Assembly (NCBI RefSeq): GCF_000969825.1
Contig: NZ_KQ033919.1
Coordinates: 767,958-831,957, forward strand
Source: Parabacteroides gordonii MS-1 = DSM 23371
Lineage (GTDB): Bacteria; Bacteroidota; Bacteroidia; Bacteroidales; Tannerellaceae
Length of the DNA: 64,000 nucleotides
Reading direction: 5' to 3'
Positions 7,792 through 17,128 of the stretch are shown in pieces. The stretch's first letter is position 1. The number at the start of each line of letters is the position of its first letter. Made by a program: the position numbers and the translations under genes. The notes beneath the pieces are model-generated. The model ran no database searches. It had not been told where the DNA came from and saw only the letters and a list, made by a program, of their open reading frames with translations.

Positions 7792-8472
7792 TCAGTCCAG
7801 AAATTTTTCCCAATAATTTTTCCGGGGCAAATCTTTCTCAAACTTCTGATACAGGTCGGCCAGCCGTATCATTTTGGCAACTGTGGTATATTCTTTATCC
7901 AGGTCAATGAAAAAGACCTGCTTACAAATTCTGCATTTACAGGTTCCCGCAGGATTATAGAGCGGACAGGTATCGGTCAGGAAATGGCTGATCTTATCAA
8001 TGGAACGGGAATATATCTTACGGACATTCTCAACCGACATTTCCATGATCTCTCCGATCTCTTTATGAGAAAGCCCTACATTCTCCTTAAAGATAAAGAT
8101 CAGCCGGGCATCATTATTCAGGCAATGATTCAATGCCGTCAAACACCAGTCGCATCTCTCTTTTACCCATTCCTTCCGTTCCTCATCAGAACCGGAATAT
8201 TCGATTTCCTGTAAGGCCCTGAATTGTTCCAGCTTCACCAATGTCGCCACTTTTTCATTTTGGGCATACCGTGAAATAGTCCGTCTGGCAATCGTATAAA
8301 TCCAGGTCGATAATTCAGAATCAGCATTGAACGAAGGCAGACTCTTGAAAACCTCATACCAGACTTCCTGAGCCGCCTCCTTCGCAATCTCCCTGTTCTG
8401 AATCATCCGATGGGCAATGGTAGCGACCATTGTACCGTAGTGCTCAACTAAATCTTTGCGATCTACCTCCAT
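7792..8472 (-). CDS. ECF-type RNA polymerase sigma factor with C-terminal cysteine cluster
   Basis: This 226-residue protein has the sigma-2 region (AKEAAQEVWYEVFKSLPSF, STWIYTIARRTI) and the sigma-4 helix-turn-helix (LSHKEIGEIMEMSVENVRKIYSRS). After the HTH comes an extension with four cysteines, CPLYNPAGTCKCRICK, which looks like a zinc or redox site; about 50 more residues follow. No anti-sigma gene is adjacent. Its neighbours are the MG2-type protein upstream (33-base gap) and DinB downstream, so its own regulator may be the cysteine tail itself, which is an inference. Confidence 0.85.
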   Translation of the reverse strand: MEVDRKDLVEHYGTMVATIAHRMIQNREIAKEAAQEVWYEVFKSLPSFNADSELSTWIYTIARRTISRYAQNEKVATLVKLEQFRALQEIEYSGSDEERKEWVKERCDWCLTALNHCLNNDARLIFIFKENVGLSHKEIGEIMEMSVENVRKIYSRSIDKISHFLTDTCPLYNPAGTCKCRICKQVFFIDLDKEYTTVAKMIRLADLYQKFEKDLPRKNYWEKFLD

Positions 8473-8505
8473 TGATAAAATAATTCGTTATTATGAGCGC
8501 TATAT

Positions 8506-10830
8506 TCAATTAAAATTCCTAACTACCCTGAACTCACATTTCCCTGTACCGAGCAGTCCCGTTCCATCGACACCTTCCGCTATTCCCACAAATCCGGTAT
8601 TAATATCCGAGCAATAAAACGAAACTGTTGCTTCGCCTTTTTCGTCCGTAATGACGGAAGGTTGCCATAACAAAGTATTACGGGCATCGGGAGTTGACAA
8701 TTGCATATCTATTTCGTCCGGTTGGTAAAATTCACGGGCAACGTAGTAGCCTTTGGCACGCCAAAGGTTGTTCCGACGGAGAAGTTCTTCTTCCGAATAA
8801 ATAGGACCGTGATAAACGACATATTGTTCGTCTTCCACAATAAACCATTTTCCTCCATCGAAATATTTAGGTTTAATAATTCGATACGTTTTACCCTCTA
8901 CCGGTTTACTTCGTTTTTCAAGAGGAACGATATTTGCATTGGGACAATAACGGGGATCATGATGTACCGTATATCCGTCTTTATAATTTTCCAAATGTCC
9001 ATCCGGGCAGACCCAAGGCATACCTACATCCATCTGTGCCAAGCTATCTAAACGTCCCATAAACTTATCCCTGAAAGGTCTACTTGCTTTACGGGTAACA
9101 ACTACCTCATCCAGTAAAATTGTACTATCATTACTAACGACCGGCATATTGAGAATCTGTTCTTTTACAGACTGAGAAATATCCATAATAGGGTAATATC
9201 TCTGTTTCTTTTTCCTTAGACTATCGATTTGCGAAAAATAATCTTCTATTTCAAGTTGAGGCTTATGTTCATTCGACAACATCGGTTTCAAATATACATA
9301 ACCGCCTCGAAGTTCCTTCAATATATCCGTACCGACAGTAAAAGAGCCGGTTGAATCAGCCCATACATACAAAGAATTTCCCTCAGCACCAGATATCTGA
9401 ATAAGTTGTTCCGTCCCCCGCGCCTCTTTCCTCTTTTTCTTACTATTAATAGATTGTATGCCTATTATTTCATCAGACAAAAACAGATTTTCATTATCGG
9501 GAACATATTCTATATTCCAGACATACCGCCTCCATCCCTGAGTCAGCAACAATAAATCCATTGCCTGCATACGGTCTTTATTCTTTTCATCGAAATAATA
9601 AAGCGGATTATGGATTTTTCCACGTATCTGAGAGGATAGATAACAATGCGTCAATATATTTACAGGATCTGCCGGATTGATATATGCCTTATCAAATACA
9701 CTGAGACCCAGATTCGTTTTCACTGGTACTCCATTCCCATCCGTCACCTTTATTTTCAATGTAGCTTTTTCACGAAGGGTATATGTTTTCTTATCCGGTT
9801 CAATATTTATCTGTAGCTTCTTTTCCGGATGCACGTAAACCAACCTTTCTGCAACCGGTTGCATATTGCCATTAAACAAGGTAAACTCTGCAATTCCCTG
9901 ATAAAGGAACTCACTAAGCGGCATTTTTATTTTAAGCCGATCCTTCAATACTCCCTTTGCTACACAGCAAATCATCCCACGAATTTGTCCTACCAGAGAA
10001 ACTTCCTGAGCAGGAGAACCTTCGGTTTGTGAGATAAAAAACTCCAGATTTTTCTTGTCTTGTTTGGATAGGCTTAAAGTCATTCCTTGTGGGCAAATCT
10101 CCGGTAAAGAATAACAAACACCATCCTCTAACTCTATCCGGTATTTCTTTTCAGCATCAGGAGTAAAAAAGAAAACCCCCATTCCGTCATGACTACTTTC
10201 AAATAAGGTGACCGGAGTATCATCTTGATATAAAGTACCTTTTACCTCTACCGGATATCCTTTGCCATTTGTAGCCTTAAACGCCACACGTGAAGGCAAA
10301 CCCGAAACCAGGTTCCCTCCCTCCGGAAAAATATCAAATCGTAAACTATCTTTTCCCATATCTTCCGATTGTTGATTATCATGAGCTATATTTTTGATAA
10401 TCCTTACTTTACGTGAAGATATAATTCCTGTTGTGTCGCTATGAAAAGAATGACGGGTATAAGCTTCCAGAAAATAATCACCATCCGCCAGCTTCTCACT
10501 GACATAAACATGACCGAATACCATACCGTTTTCTACCGGATATTTCTCTTGCCAAACGATACTATCCTTATTATTTATCATTTGCAGATACAATGTCTGA
10601 CTTTGATTGGAGAATGTAAAAGACAGGGAATTCAACTGATATGCTTTAAACCAAAAGTCTTCTCCTGTCTCATAAATACCTTTACTGGTTTGGAGATAGA
10701 TAAGCTCGGAAGGAAAGGCTGCATATTCTTTATTAATAGAAGTAACCCAGGTTTCGTCTACCGCTTGCTGACAAAAACACGGCAAACAGGTATATGTCAG
10801 TAAAAAGATGGCTAACAGAATGTTTTTCAT
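8506..10830 (-). CDS. Large surface protein with MG2/macroglobulin-like and Ig-like domains
   Basis: I start at the ATG at 10830 because a clear signal peptide begins there (MKNILLAIFLLTYTCLPCFC), giving 774 residues. The N-terminal part (LQTSKGIYETGEDFWFKAYQ) matches the MG2 domain of alpha-2-macroglobulin-like proteins. Further on are LLLTQGWRRYVW and EVVVTRKASRPF, segments common in Bacteroidetes MG2/TonB-plug-related proteins, and the C-terminus (TDEKGEATVSFYCSD, GTGLLGTGKCEF) is an Ig-like macroglobulin domain. There is no thioester motif. It is probably exported and perhaps linked to TonB-dependent uptake, but the function is unknown. Confidence 0.7.
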   Translation of the reverse strand: MKNILLAIFLLTYTCLPCFCQQAVDETWVTSINKEYAAFPSELIYLQTSKGIYETGEDFWFKAYQLNSLSFTFSNQSQTLYLQMINNKDSIVWQEKYPVENGMVFGHVYVSEKLADGDYFLEAYTRHSFHSDTTGIISSRKVRIIKNIAHDNQQSEDMGKDSLRFDIFPEGGNLVSGLPSRVAFKATNGKGYPVEVKGTLYQDDTPVTLFESSHDGMGVFFFTPDAEKKYRIELEDGVCYSLPEICPQGMTLSLSKQDKKNLEFFISQTEGSPAQEVSLVGQIRGMICCVAKGVLKDRLKIKMPLSEFLYQGIAEFTLFNGNMQPVAERLVYVHPEKKLQINIEPDKKTYTLREKATLKIKVTDGNGVPVKTNLGLSVFDKAYINPADPVNILTHCYLSSQIRGKIHNPLYYFDEKNKDRMQAMDLLLLTQGWRRYVWNIEYVPDNENLFLSDEIIGIQSINSKKKRKEARGTEQLIQISGAEGNSLYVWADSTGSFTVGTDILKELRGGYVYLKPMLSNEHKPQLEIEDYFSQIDSLRKKKQRYYPIMDISQSVKEQILNMPVVSNDSTILLDEVVVTRKASRPFRDKFMGRLDSLAQMDVGMPWVCPDGHLENYKDGYTVHHDPRYCPNANIVPLEKRSKPVEGKTYRIIKPKYFDGGKWFIVEDEQYVVYHGPIYSEEELLRRNNLWRAKGYYVAREFYQPDEIDMQLSTPDARNTLLWQPSVITDEKGEATVSFYCSDINTGFVGIAEGVDGTGLLGTGKCEFRVVRNFN

Positions 10831-10939
10831 GTACCCGGTATTTTCAATTATCATTACAGTCTCCCAAAACAAGACCACTGCGCAAATATAAGGAAAAACC
10901 CAGCAATAGCCATACCCAGACATCTCATCTATGCTTCAT

Positions 10940-12073
10940 CTATGCCTCCTCGATCCCAATCAACGCACGGAAGATGCCAGCTGCTATTTGCCAGTACCCT
11001 ATGTTAGCAGGATGAATACCATCGGTATCTATCGTCTCATTTCCAGGGACATAATTACCAGAAGGACGTTCTATTTTCGGATAAACATTCAAACAGTCAA
11101 ATTGGGCATTATTATCAATGAAATAAGTAAAAGAAGCATAATCCGCAGAATTTGCCAAATCATTATAAGCTTTATTCAATCGATGGACTTTCAGGTTAAA
11201 ACCTTTCTCTCCATAGATACCAGAAACGATATTGGCCGGATACTTGTTTCCCAGTCCTCCATTTTGAGAGGGAAGTAATACGCTACCTAGTAAAACCTTG
11301 CAAGAGGGATAACTTTTATGAATCCGATCTATAAGCGTTTTTGCACCATTAATAATAAAAGATTGATCGGCAAATGGCTCCAACCATAACAATTCGTTAA
11401 TACCCAATTGCAGATAAATATAATCCATTTGTCCTTCACAATATTGATCGACATAAGATTGTATATCGAAACTATCGATATACTTTTGCCAGGTCCAGCC
11501 CGGAGTTCCTTCCCAACCAACAGTTTGTTCACTATTTTGTACTCGTCCGACCAAAGAATAATTGGTCAAGGATAAACTTTCCGGACTATCAATCAATCCA
11601 GAAGTTCCTTTCAGCCGGCGGCTTAATTCAATCGGGGTTTGCCCAGCTGCCATCAGACTGTTTCCCAAACATAAAAGATTCCGACGAAACTCCGGATTTC
11701 TGGCTTCCCGTGTAATAAGCAAGACCTGCTTTTCTACAAGTACGTTTCCTTTAAAATCAAACAATTGCAAATCCATAAAGGATTCACCTACATCATCAGT
11801 TTTAGGTATGTAACGCCAATATTTACTATAATTATTACCTTTGTCACATTTTAATGCCAAGCCGTAATCCCCTGAAGCCGAATTCAAGACAATACTATTA
11901 AAATAAATCTTCAGAGTATCACCTACTACCGCATATATCTTATCTCCAATAGTTAATTCTGCATCTGTAACCGGGATTATGGACGATGCTTCTTCTATTG
12001 AATCATCCCGACAAGCACTTAGGATAAACAAACACATTACGAATAAAAAAATCGACCAATATTTCATTGTCAT
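10940..12073 (-). CDS. SGNH/GDSL-hydrolase-like lipoprotein
   Basis: The 377-residue protein has a lipoprotein signal (FVMCLFILSAC, Cys acylated). Residues about 40-130 form a beta-rich N-terminal domain. The catalytic domain has LCLGNSLMAAGQ (GDSL block I with Asn for Asp), QLGINELLW (block III) and DGIHPANIGYWQIA (block V, with Asp and His). This is consistent with a serine esterase acting on acyl groups of glycans or lipids at the cell surface. The MG2-type gene follows after 109 bases on the same strand. Substrate cannot be told from sequence. Confidence 0.75.
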   Translation of the reverse strand: MTMKYWSIFLFVMCLFILSACRDDSIEEASSIIPVTDAELTIGDKIYAVVGDTLKIYFNSIVLNSASGDYGLALKCDKGNNYSKYWRYIPKTDDVGESFMDLQLFDFKGNVLVEKQVLLITREARNPEFRRNLLCLGNSLMAAGQTPIELSRRLKGTSGLIDSPESLSLTNYSLVGRVQNSEQTVGWEGTPGWTWQKYIDSFDIQSYVDQYCEGQMDYIYLQLGINELLWLEPFADQSFIINGAKTLIDRIHKSYPSCKVLLGSVLLPSQNGGLGNKYPANIVSGIYGEKGFNLKVHRLNKAYNDLANSADYASFTYFIDNNAQFDCLNVYPKIERPSGNYVPGNETIDTDGIHPANIGYWQIAAGIFRALIGIEEA

Positions 12074-12102
12074 TTCCTACAAACCTTAATTAATACTAGT
12101 TG

Positions 12103-12157
12103 GTTCCATTTCACAGCAGAATGGAACGGTAATCTCCATTGCAAAAATGGAGTTTTT
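12103..12157. terminator. Two adjacent hairpins between the MFS and SGNH genes
   Basis: GTTCCATT/AATGGAAC (12103-12127) and CTCCAT/ATGGAG (12134-12152) form two stems. The second is followed on the plus strand by TTTTTATA, a terminator-like tail, although both neighbouring genes are on the minus strand. Confidence 0.4.
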
Positions 12158-12227
12158 ATATATTATGATGACTAATAATATTCTGATTTCCCTGAATATA
12201 ACGTTTTTTTCAAGAATTTATTATCTA

Positions 12228-13403
12228 TCACTCTGTAAGTTTATGCTTCTCATACGACGGTCTCACCCACCGCAAATAAACGCTAAGAGACACCAGGCAG
12301 CAACCCGATCCGACCAGATAAGCGGTTGCCAGGTTGGCATACGAAGCAATAAAGCCGGCGGCAAGCATTCCGATCCCAACGCCGAAGTCAAAAGAAGTCA
12401 GATAAGTAGAAGTTGCCGTTCCACGCATGTGATGCGGAGCAACATTTACAAATAGACACTGGATAGCCGGGACACAAATACCAAAACCGATACCGATTGC
12501 CAGTGCCGAGGCAAAAAAGACTATTTCATTATGGAACAAGGCAAAGACAGCGAACGAGAGCGTCAGAAAGACCAGTGCACTGATCGAAACCATGTGTATC
12601 TTTCCATGATCGACCAGACGGCCGGATATAAGACGAGCCGTTCCAACCCCAATCGCCATAAAAATGAAGAAGTAACCGGGATTGGACACATTGATCTCTT
12701 TACCGTACAGCACCACAAAAGAAACAACCATTCCATAAGGTATGGCGCTTAACAGATAAGCCAATGCTGTCGGTAAGGCTTTCACAAGTATAAAACGGTC
12801 GAGCGAAAAAGGTGGTCTCGGCAGTTTCTCCCGCTTCGGATAACGGATCAGGCTGACAGAACCGACGCCGACCAATGCTATCGCCATTCCGGCAAACACT
12901 AAAGGATGAAATCCATATCTATCGTAAACAGCCACGGCAACCAGCGGAGATAAAGACATCGCCAGATTGATTGTCAAACCATAGAAGCCCATTCCTTCCC
13001 CTCGCCTTTTGGACGGAATCACATCGATCGCAATGGTATTCCCAGCAACGGACGTCATTCCCATAAATCCACCTTGTATAAAACGGACAGCCATAATAGT
13101 CAGCACCGTCGTTGCAAACAGATAACCGGCAAACATACAGGCAAAGACCATAAAAGCAAACAGATATAACGGTTTGCGGGAAAAACAATCCACCAGATAC
13201 CCCGAGAAGGGACGGACACATAACAGACCTATCGAGTAACTGGAAAGAGCCACTCCCACCTCCGACGGATCAATCTTCAGCACTTCCACCAGATAAACCG
13301 GCATAGTCGGCATCAGCATGTAGAAGGAGAAGTTCATCAGGAAATAAGAGATACAACACTGAATGAAATTCCGGTTCCAGAGTATCGGTTTCGTTTCGTT
13401 CAT
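12228..13403 (-). CDS. MFS transporter
   Basis: This 391-residue protein has about twelve hydrophobic segments. Motif A of the major facilitator superfamily is seen as GYLVDCFSRKP between helices 2 and 3 and again as GRLVDHGKIH between helices 8 and 9. It most resembles drug-efflux or sugar-exporter families; the substrate is unknown. The start codon overlaps the stop of the ABC-F gene in TGATG, so translation of the two is coupled. That pairing with an ABC-F ATPase suggests, but does not prove, a role in drug tolerance. Confidence 0.85.
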   Translation of the reverse strand: MNETKPILWNRNFIQCCISYFLMNFSFYMLMPTMPVYLVEVLKIDPSEVGVALSSYSIGLLCVRPFSGYLVDCFSRKPLYLFAFMVFACMFAGYLFATTVLTIMAVRFIQGGFMGMTSVAGNTIAIDVIPSKRRGEGMGFYGLTINLAMSLSPLVAVAVYDRYGFHPLVFAGMAIALVGVGSVSLIRYPKREKLPRPPFSLDRFILVKALPTALAYLLSAIPYGMVVSFVVLYGKEINVSNPGYFFIFMAIGVGTARLISGRLVDHGKIHMVSISALVFLTLSFAVFALFHNEIVFFASALAIGIGFGICVPAIQCLFVNVAPHHMRGTATSTYLTSFDFGVGIGMLAAGFIASYANLATAYLVGSGCCLVSLSVYLRWVRPSYEKHKLTE

Positions 13404-15286
13404 CAGGCTAATTCACTCAGTTCGAGCCAACGCATTGTCTTTTCATCTATTTCGTCGATCACTTTGGCTATGCGTTCCGATTTCGCCATCAGTTCGTCAT
13501 TGCTAAGGGTTCCGCTGCTCATAGCTGTTTCCAGTTCTGCCTTTTCAGCTTCAAGAGCAGGTATTTCGGATTCTAATGCTTCAAACTCCTTCCGTTCCTT
13601 GAAAGTAAGTTTCTTTTTCTGTTCCGTTTGCGGACGGTTATTCTTTTCGGGGACAGGAGCTTGTTTGGGCTGACGGGCAGCTTCCGCTTCCTTCTCCAAC
13701 TGATCCTGTACCTCTTTCCAGTCGCGGTATTGAGTGTAGTTTCCGGGGAAATCTTTCAGGTCGGCATTACCACGGAATACCAGTAGATGATCGACAACCT
13801 TATCCATAAAGTAACGGTCGTGCGAAACAACGATCACACAACCTTTAAAGTTACGCAGATATTCTTCCAGCACATTCAGCGTTACGATATCCAGGTCGTT
13901 GGTCGGCTCATCCAGTACAAGGAAGTTCGGGTTACGCATCAGGACTGTACACAGATAAAGACGGCGCTTCTCTCCCCCACTCAATTTATAAACATAGCTA
14001 TGTTGTTTTTCGGGAGTAAACAGGAAATAATTCAGGAACTGAGAAACGCCCAGTTTCTTTCCGTCGCCCAGATCGACATATTCGGCAATATCCTGTACGA
14101 CATCGATCACCTTCATCTGTTCGTCAAACTGCAAGCCATCCTGACTGTAATAACCGAAGCGAACAGTTTCGCCCACATCGAAGCGACCGCTATCCGGTTC
14201 CACTTCCCCCATCAGCATTTTAATAAAGGTAGACTTCCCGGTACCATTATTACCGACAATACCCATTTTCTCGAAACGGGCAAAAATATAATTGAAATCT
14301 TCTACGATTTTAATGTTTCCAAAACTTTTCGTCACATGCTCCGCTTCAAATATCTTCGAACCGATATAGGAAGCTTTCACATCCAGGTTCACATTTCCGT
14401 TATCCCGTTGCTGCTTGGCTTTCTTCTCCAGTTCGTAGAAAGCATCGATACGATATTTGGCTTTCGTGCCACGTGCCTGCGGCTGACGGCGCATCCATTC
14501 CAATTCTTTACGCAACAGGTTATTGGCTCGCTCTACCTCCGTATTCATCGTCTCCATACGTTCCTGGCGTTTCTCCAGGTAATAGCTGTAGTTTCCTTTA
14601 TATTGGAATATTTGCTGACGATCTATTTCAATGATCTCGCTACATACCCGATCCAGGAAATAGCGGTCGTGCGTCACCATCAGGATACTGATATTCGCAC
14701 GGCTCAGATATCCTTCCAACCATTCGGTCATTTCCAGATCGAGGTGGTTGGTCGGCTCATCGAGGATGATCAGCTCCGGGTCGGTGATCAAGACATTGGC
14801 AAGTGCCACCCGTTTCAACTGTCCACCGGACAGATGTTCCACTTTCTGGTCGAAGTTTGTGATCTTCAGTTGTGAAAGGATTTGTTTGGCACGCTGTTCA
14901 TAATCCCAGGCTTTCAGGTTATCCATACGCATCAGGATATCCTGCAAGTTGGAATGATCGTCACTGGCCATCGCTTCTTCATACTCAGCGATCAGTCGAA
15001 CCGTCTCATTCGGGGAATAGAAACAGGCCTGAAGAACAGTCAGTCCTTCGGGATAAACCGGTGTCTGCTCCAGATAACCGACACGCAGGTCGTTACGGAA
15101 CACAACCGCCCCGCTATCATAATCCTCCTTCCCGGCAATGATATTCAGTAAAGTTGTTTTACCTGTACCGTTCTTTGCGATAAGCCCCACCTTCTGGCCT
15201 TGTGCAATCCCAAATGTAATATCCTCAAAAAGAACCAAATCGCCGAAGCTCTTGGTCAGTCCGTCTATCTGTAAATAACTGATCAT
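13403..15286 (-). CDS. ABC-F family ATPase (Uup/EttA-like)
   Basis: The 627-residue protein has two ABC domains in one chain and no membrane segments, as in ABC-F ribosome factors. Domain 1 has Walker A GLIAKNGTGKTTL, signature LSGGQLKR and Walker B LIILDEPTNHLDL; domain 2 has GNNGTGKS, LSGGEKRRL and LVLDEPTNDLD. The linker between them is charged and contains RRQPQARGTKAKYR. The C-terminal 80 residues are a coiled coil typical of Uup (TFKERKEFEALESEI). ABC-F proteins act on the ribosome, in translation or antibiotic protection; the charged C-terminal coil points to Uup-type rather than a named resistance protein. A strong TTG-N20-TATCTTTG promoter precedes it. Confidence 0.88.
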   Translation of the reverse strand: MISYLQIDGLTKSFGDLVLFEDITFGIAQGQKVGLIAKNGTGKTTLLNIIAGKEDYDSGAVVFRNDLRVGYLEQTPVYPEGLTVLQACFYSPNETVRLIAEYEEAMASDDHSNLQDILMRMDNLKAWDYEQRAKQILSQLKITNFDQKVEHLSGGQLKRVALANVLITDPELIILDEPTNHLDLEMTEWLEGYLSRANISILMVTHDRYFLDRVCSEIIEIDRQQIFQYKGNYSYYLEKRQERMETMNTEVERANNLLRKELEWMRRQPQARGTKAKYRIDAFYELEKKAKQQRDNGNVNLDVKASYIGSKIFEAEHVTKSFGNIKIVEDFNYIFARFEKMGIVGNNGTGKSTFIKMLMGEVEPDSGRFDVGETVRFGYYSQDGLQFDEQMKVIDVVQDIAEYVDLGDGKKLGVSQFLNYFLFTPEKQHSYVYKLSGGEKRRLYLCTVLMRNPNFLVLDEPTNDLDIVTLNVLEEYLRNFKGCVIVVSHDRYFMDKVVDHLLVFRGNADLKDFPGNYTQYRDWKEVQDQLEKEAEAARQPKQAPVPEKNNRPQTEQKKKLTFKERKEFEALESEIPALEAEKAELETAMSSGTLSNDELMAKSERIAKVIDEIDEKTMRWLELSELA

Positions 15287-15314
15287 ATTGCCTTTTGTAC
15301 TTTACTTTGAGGGG

Positions 15315-15345
15315 CAAAGATACAAAAAATTGGGGAGGGATACAA
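15315..15345 (-). promoter_or_regulatory. Promoter of the ABC-F/MFS operon
   Basis: The minus strand has TTG (15343-15345), 20 bases, then TATCTTTG (15315-15322), a near-ideal Bacteroidetes promoter. It lies about 30 bases before the ABC-F start codon and about 45 bases beyond the distal end of the CRISPR array, which is transcribed towards it. Confidence 0.75.
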
Positions 15346-15388
15346 TTAAGGCTGTAAACCCCATATTTTAATTCATTCTATATTATAT

Positions 15389-16647
15389 TAGTTGAGACTT
15401 GTTAGTTCAATTAATACATAGTGTACTCGGATGAACCGAAACGCTCAAAATTATTTCTATTCTACTAAGTTCAATTAATACAAGGCTTTTACGGGATCCA
15501 TCGTTTCCCGCGATACATATTTCTATTCTACTAAGTTCAATTAATACTTGATTATGATACGAGAAAAGATAATCCAGGTAAATTTCTATTCTACTAAGTT
15601 CAATTAATACACCCCTGGAGCTCCTCGCATAACAGATAAAAACACAATTTCTATTCTACTAAGTTCAATTAATACGAGACAATGAAGCCGGTAAAGTAAC
15701 CTGGTCTATATTTCTATTCTACTAAGTTCAATTAATACTCCTAAAGGACCTACATCTGATATGCCTTATGAGATTTCTATTCTACTAAGTTCAATTAATA
15801 CCTTGTATTACTTCCTGCTATTGCGGGCAGATTCAAGGATTTCTATTCTACTAAGTTCAATTAATACACAAGAAAGGCAGAAATTCAATCAGAGATTGAT
15901 AGCATTTCTATTCTACTAAGTTCAATTAATACCTCAGGAGATAACAGTCTCCTATACTCCTTTTGTTCATTTCTATTCTACTAAGTTCAATTAATACACT
16001 GACCCTTGCGGGGAAAAAGTTGAGCGAACTTGGATTTCTATTCTACTAAGTTCAATTAATACAATTATCATGGAAGAATTAATTAAGATCACAGAGAGTA
16101 AATTTCTATTCTACTAAGTTCAATTAATACAATGCGGGACTATATATCATTTGAAAGATCAATAGATTTCTATTCTACTAAGTTCAATTAATACTTATTA
16201 AACTGCAAAGCCGGACAGCAGCGAACTATCATTTCTATTCTACTAAGTTCAATTAATACATTACCCGATCATATTAGATGATCTCGGGCAAATAGATTTC
16301 TATTCTACTAAGTTCAATTAATACGTGTACACCGTATTTCTCTAATCGCCTTGCATGCCGGATTTCTATTCTACTAAGTTCAATTAATACAGATTAAATC
16401 ATACGTTGAAAGTCAAAATAGCTTATTTCTATTCTACTAAGTTCAATTAATACGCCGTACAACCCGTTATTGATTATTTACATTACAGATTTCTATTCTA
16501 CTAAGTTCAATTAATACATATCTTCAAAAGAGGTCAACCTTATGTTTAAAGCAAATTTCTATTCTACTAAGTTCAATTAATACCGTCAGGGAATGTCAAA
16601 TCTATATTGAATGATAATATTTCTATTCTACTAAGTTCAATTAATAC
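15389..16647 (-). CRISPR. Type I-B CRISPR array: 19 full repeats, one degenerate repeat, 19 spacers
   Basis: The 29-base repeat starts, as read on the minus strand, GTATTAATTG and ends AATAGAAAT, so the crRNA 5' tag would be ATAGAAAT, close to the AUUGAAAC tag of I-B systems. Full repeats begin on the plus strand at 15453, 15519, 15582, 15647, 15710, 15773, 15839, 15904, 15969, 16034, 16102, 16166, 16231, 16296, 16362, 16425, 16489, 16555 and 16619. The copy at 15389-15417 keeps only AGTTCAATTAATAC, which marks the leader-distal end. Spacers are 34-39 bases and all differ. Repeats are identical, indicating an active or recently active array. Direction of transcription is towards lower coordinates, the same as the cas genes. 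Confidence 0.97.
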
Positions 16648-16722
16648 CTTATCGTCCCAAAAACATAAACTTATAAATATCAATAAGTTCAAAATTTAAA
16701 AACAACCATTTTTCCTGATAAA
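16648..16722 (-). promoter_or_regulatory. CRISPR leader with candidate promoter
   Basis: This AT-rich stretch lies between the newest repeat and the cas2-side hairpin. On the minus strand TAAGTTTA (16666-16673) is one base off TAnnTTTG, with TTG about 16 bases upstream. AACTTAT/ATAAGTT form a 7-bp inverted repeat (16669-16690), and TAAGTTCAA (16684-16692) repeats nine bases of the CRISPR repeat itself. Confidence 0.55.
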
Positions 16723-16768
16723 ATATGTCGACCTCCAATAATATAAAAAACACTGGAGATCGACATAT
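16723..16768 (-). terminator. 15-bp hairpin between cas2 and the CRISPR leader
   Basis: Arms at 16723-16737 and 16754-16768 (ATATGTCGA...TCGACATAT) pair over 15 bp around a 16-base loop. The single difference is a U-G wobble on the minus-strand RNA and a C-A mismatch on the plus strand, so it is likely read on the minus strand. TTTTATC follows. It probably ends the cas message before the leader. Confidence 0.6.
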
Positions 16769-16864
16769 CACATAAACAGCTATAAATCAACAAGTCAAAG
16801 AGCTTATTTCATATTTTCAACCACTGTATATTTCAAAAATTACAGGATCGACAAATATCTATTG

Positions 16865-17128
16865 TTACAGGAATATATCAATAGAGCTGCATTCTTTACC
16901 TACAATCTGCTTATCCATTGTCACTTTTGAAGCATTCTTAAAAATAATGATACTATCGCAGGTCTTATCCATAAAGGTTTCTGCCTGCATTATCAACTCC
17001 TTTAGACGAACTTCGGATATCTCACCTTCAAAGACAGAATTCTGGATCCAGTTCAAATAACGCCGACAAAGTTTTAACATCTTCGCGACCCGTTTTTCTC
17101 CACAATCATAAACTAAGATCACATACAT
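16865..17128 (-). CDS. cas2: CRISPR-associated endoribonuclease Cas2
   Basis: The 87-residue protein starts MYVILVYDCGEKRVAKM, the ferredoxin-like beta strand of Cas2 with the conserved Asp in VYD. NSVFEGEIS and DSIIIFKN complete the fold. Cas2 bridges two Cas1 dimers in the spacer-integration complex. I use the ATG at 17128, which overlaps the cas1 stop in TAATG; a TTG two codons earlier is less likely. Confidence 0.93.
   Translation of the reverse strand: MYVILVYDCGEKRVAKMLKLCRRYLNWIQNSVFEGEISEVRLKELIMQAETFMDKTCDSIIIFKNASKVTMDKQIVGKECSSIDIFL

Noticed and set aside
13787-14875. 362-codon plus-strand ORF opposite the ABC-F gene
   Set aside because: It is antisense to conserved ATPase motifs and its translation has no family features; codon bias of the real gene explains it.
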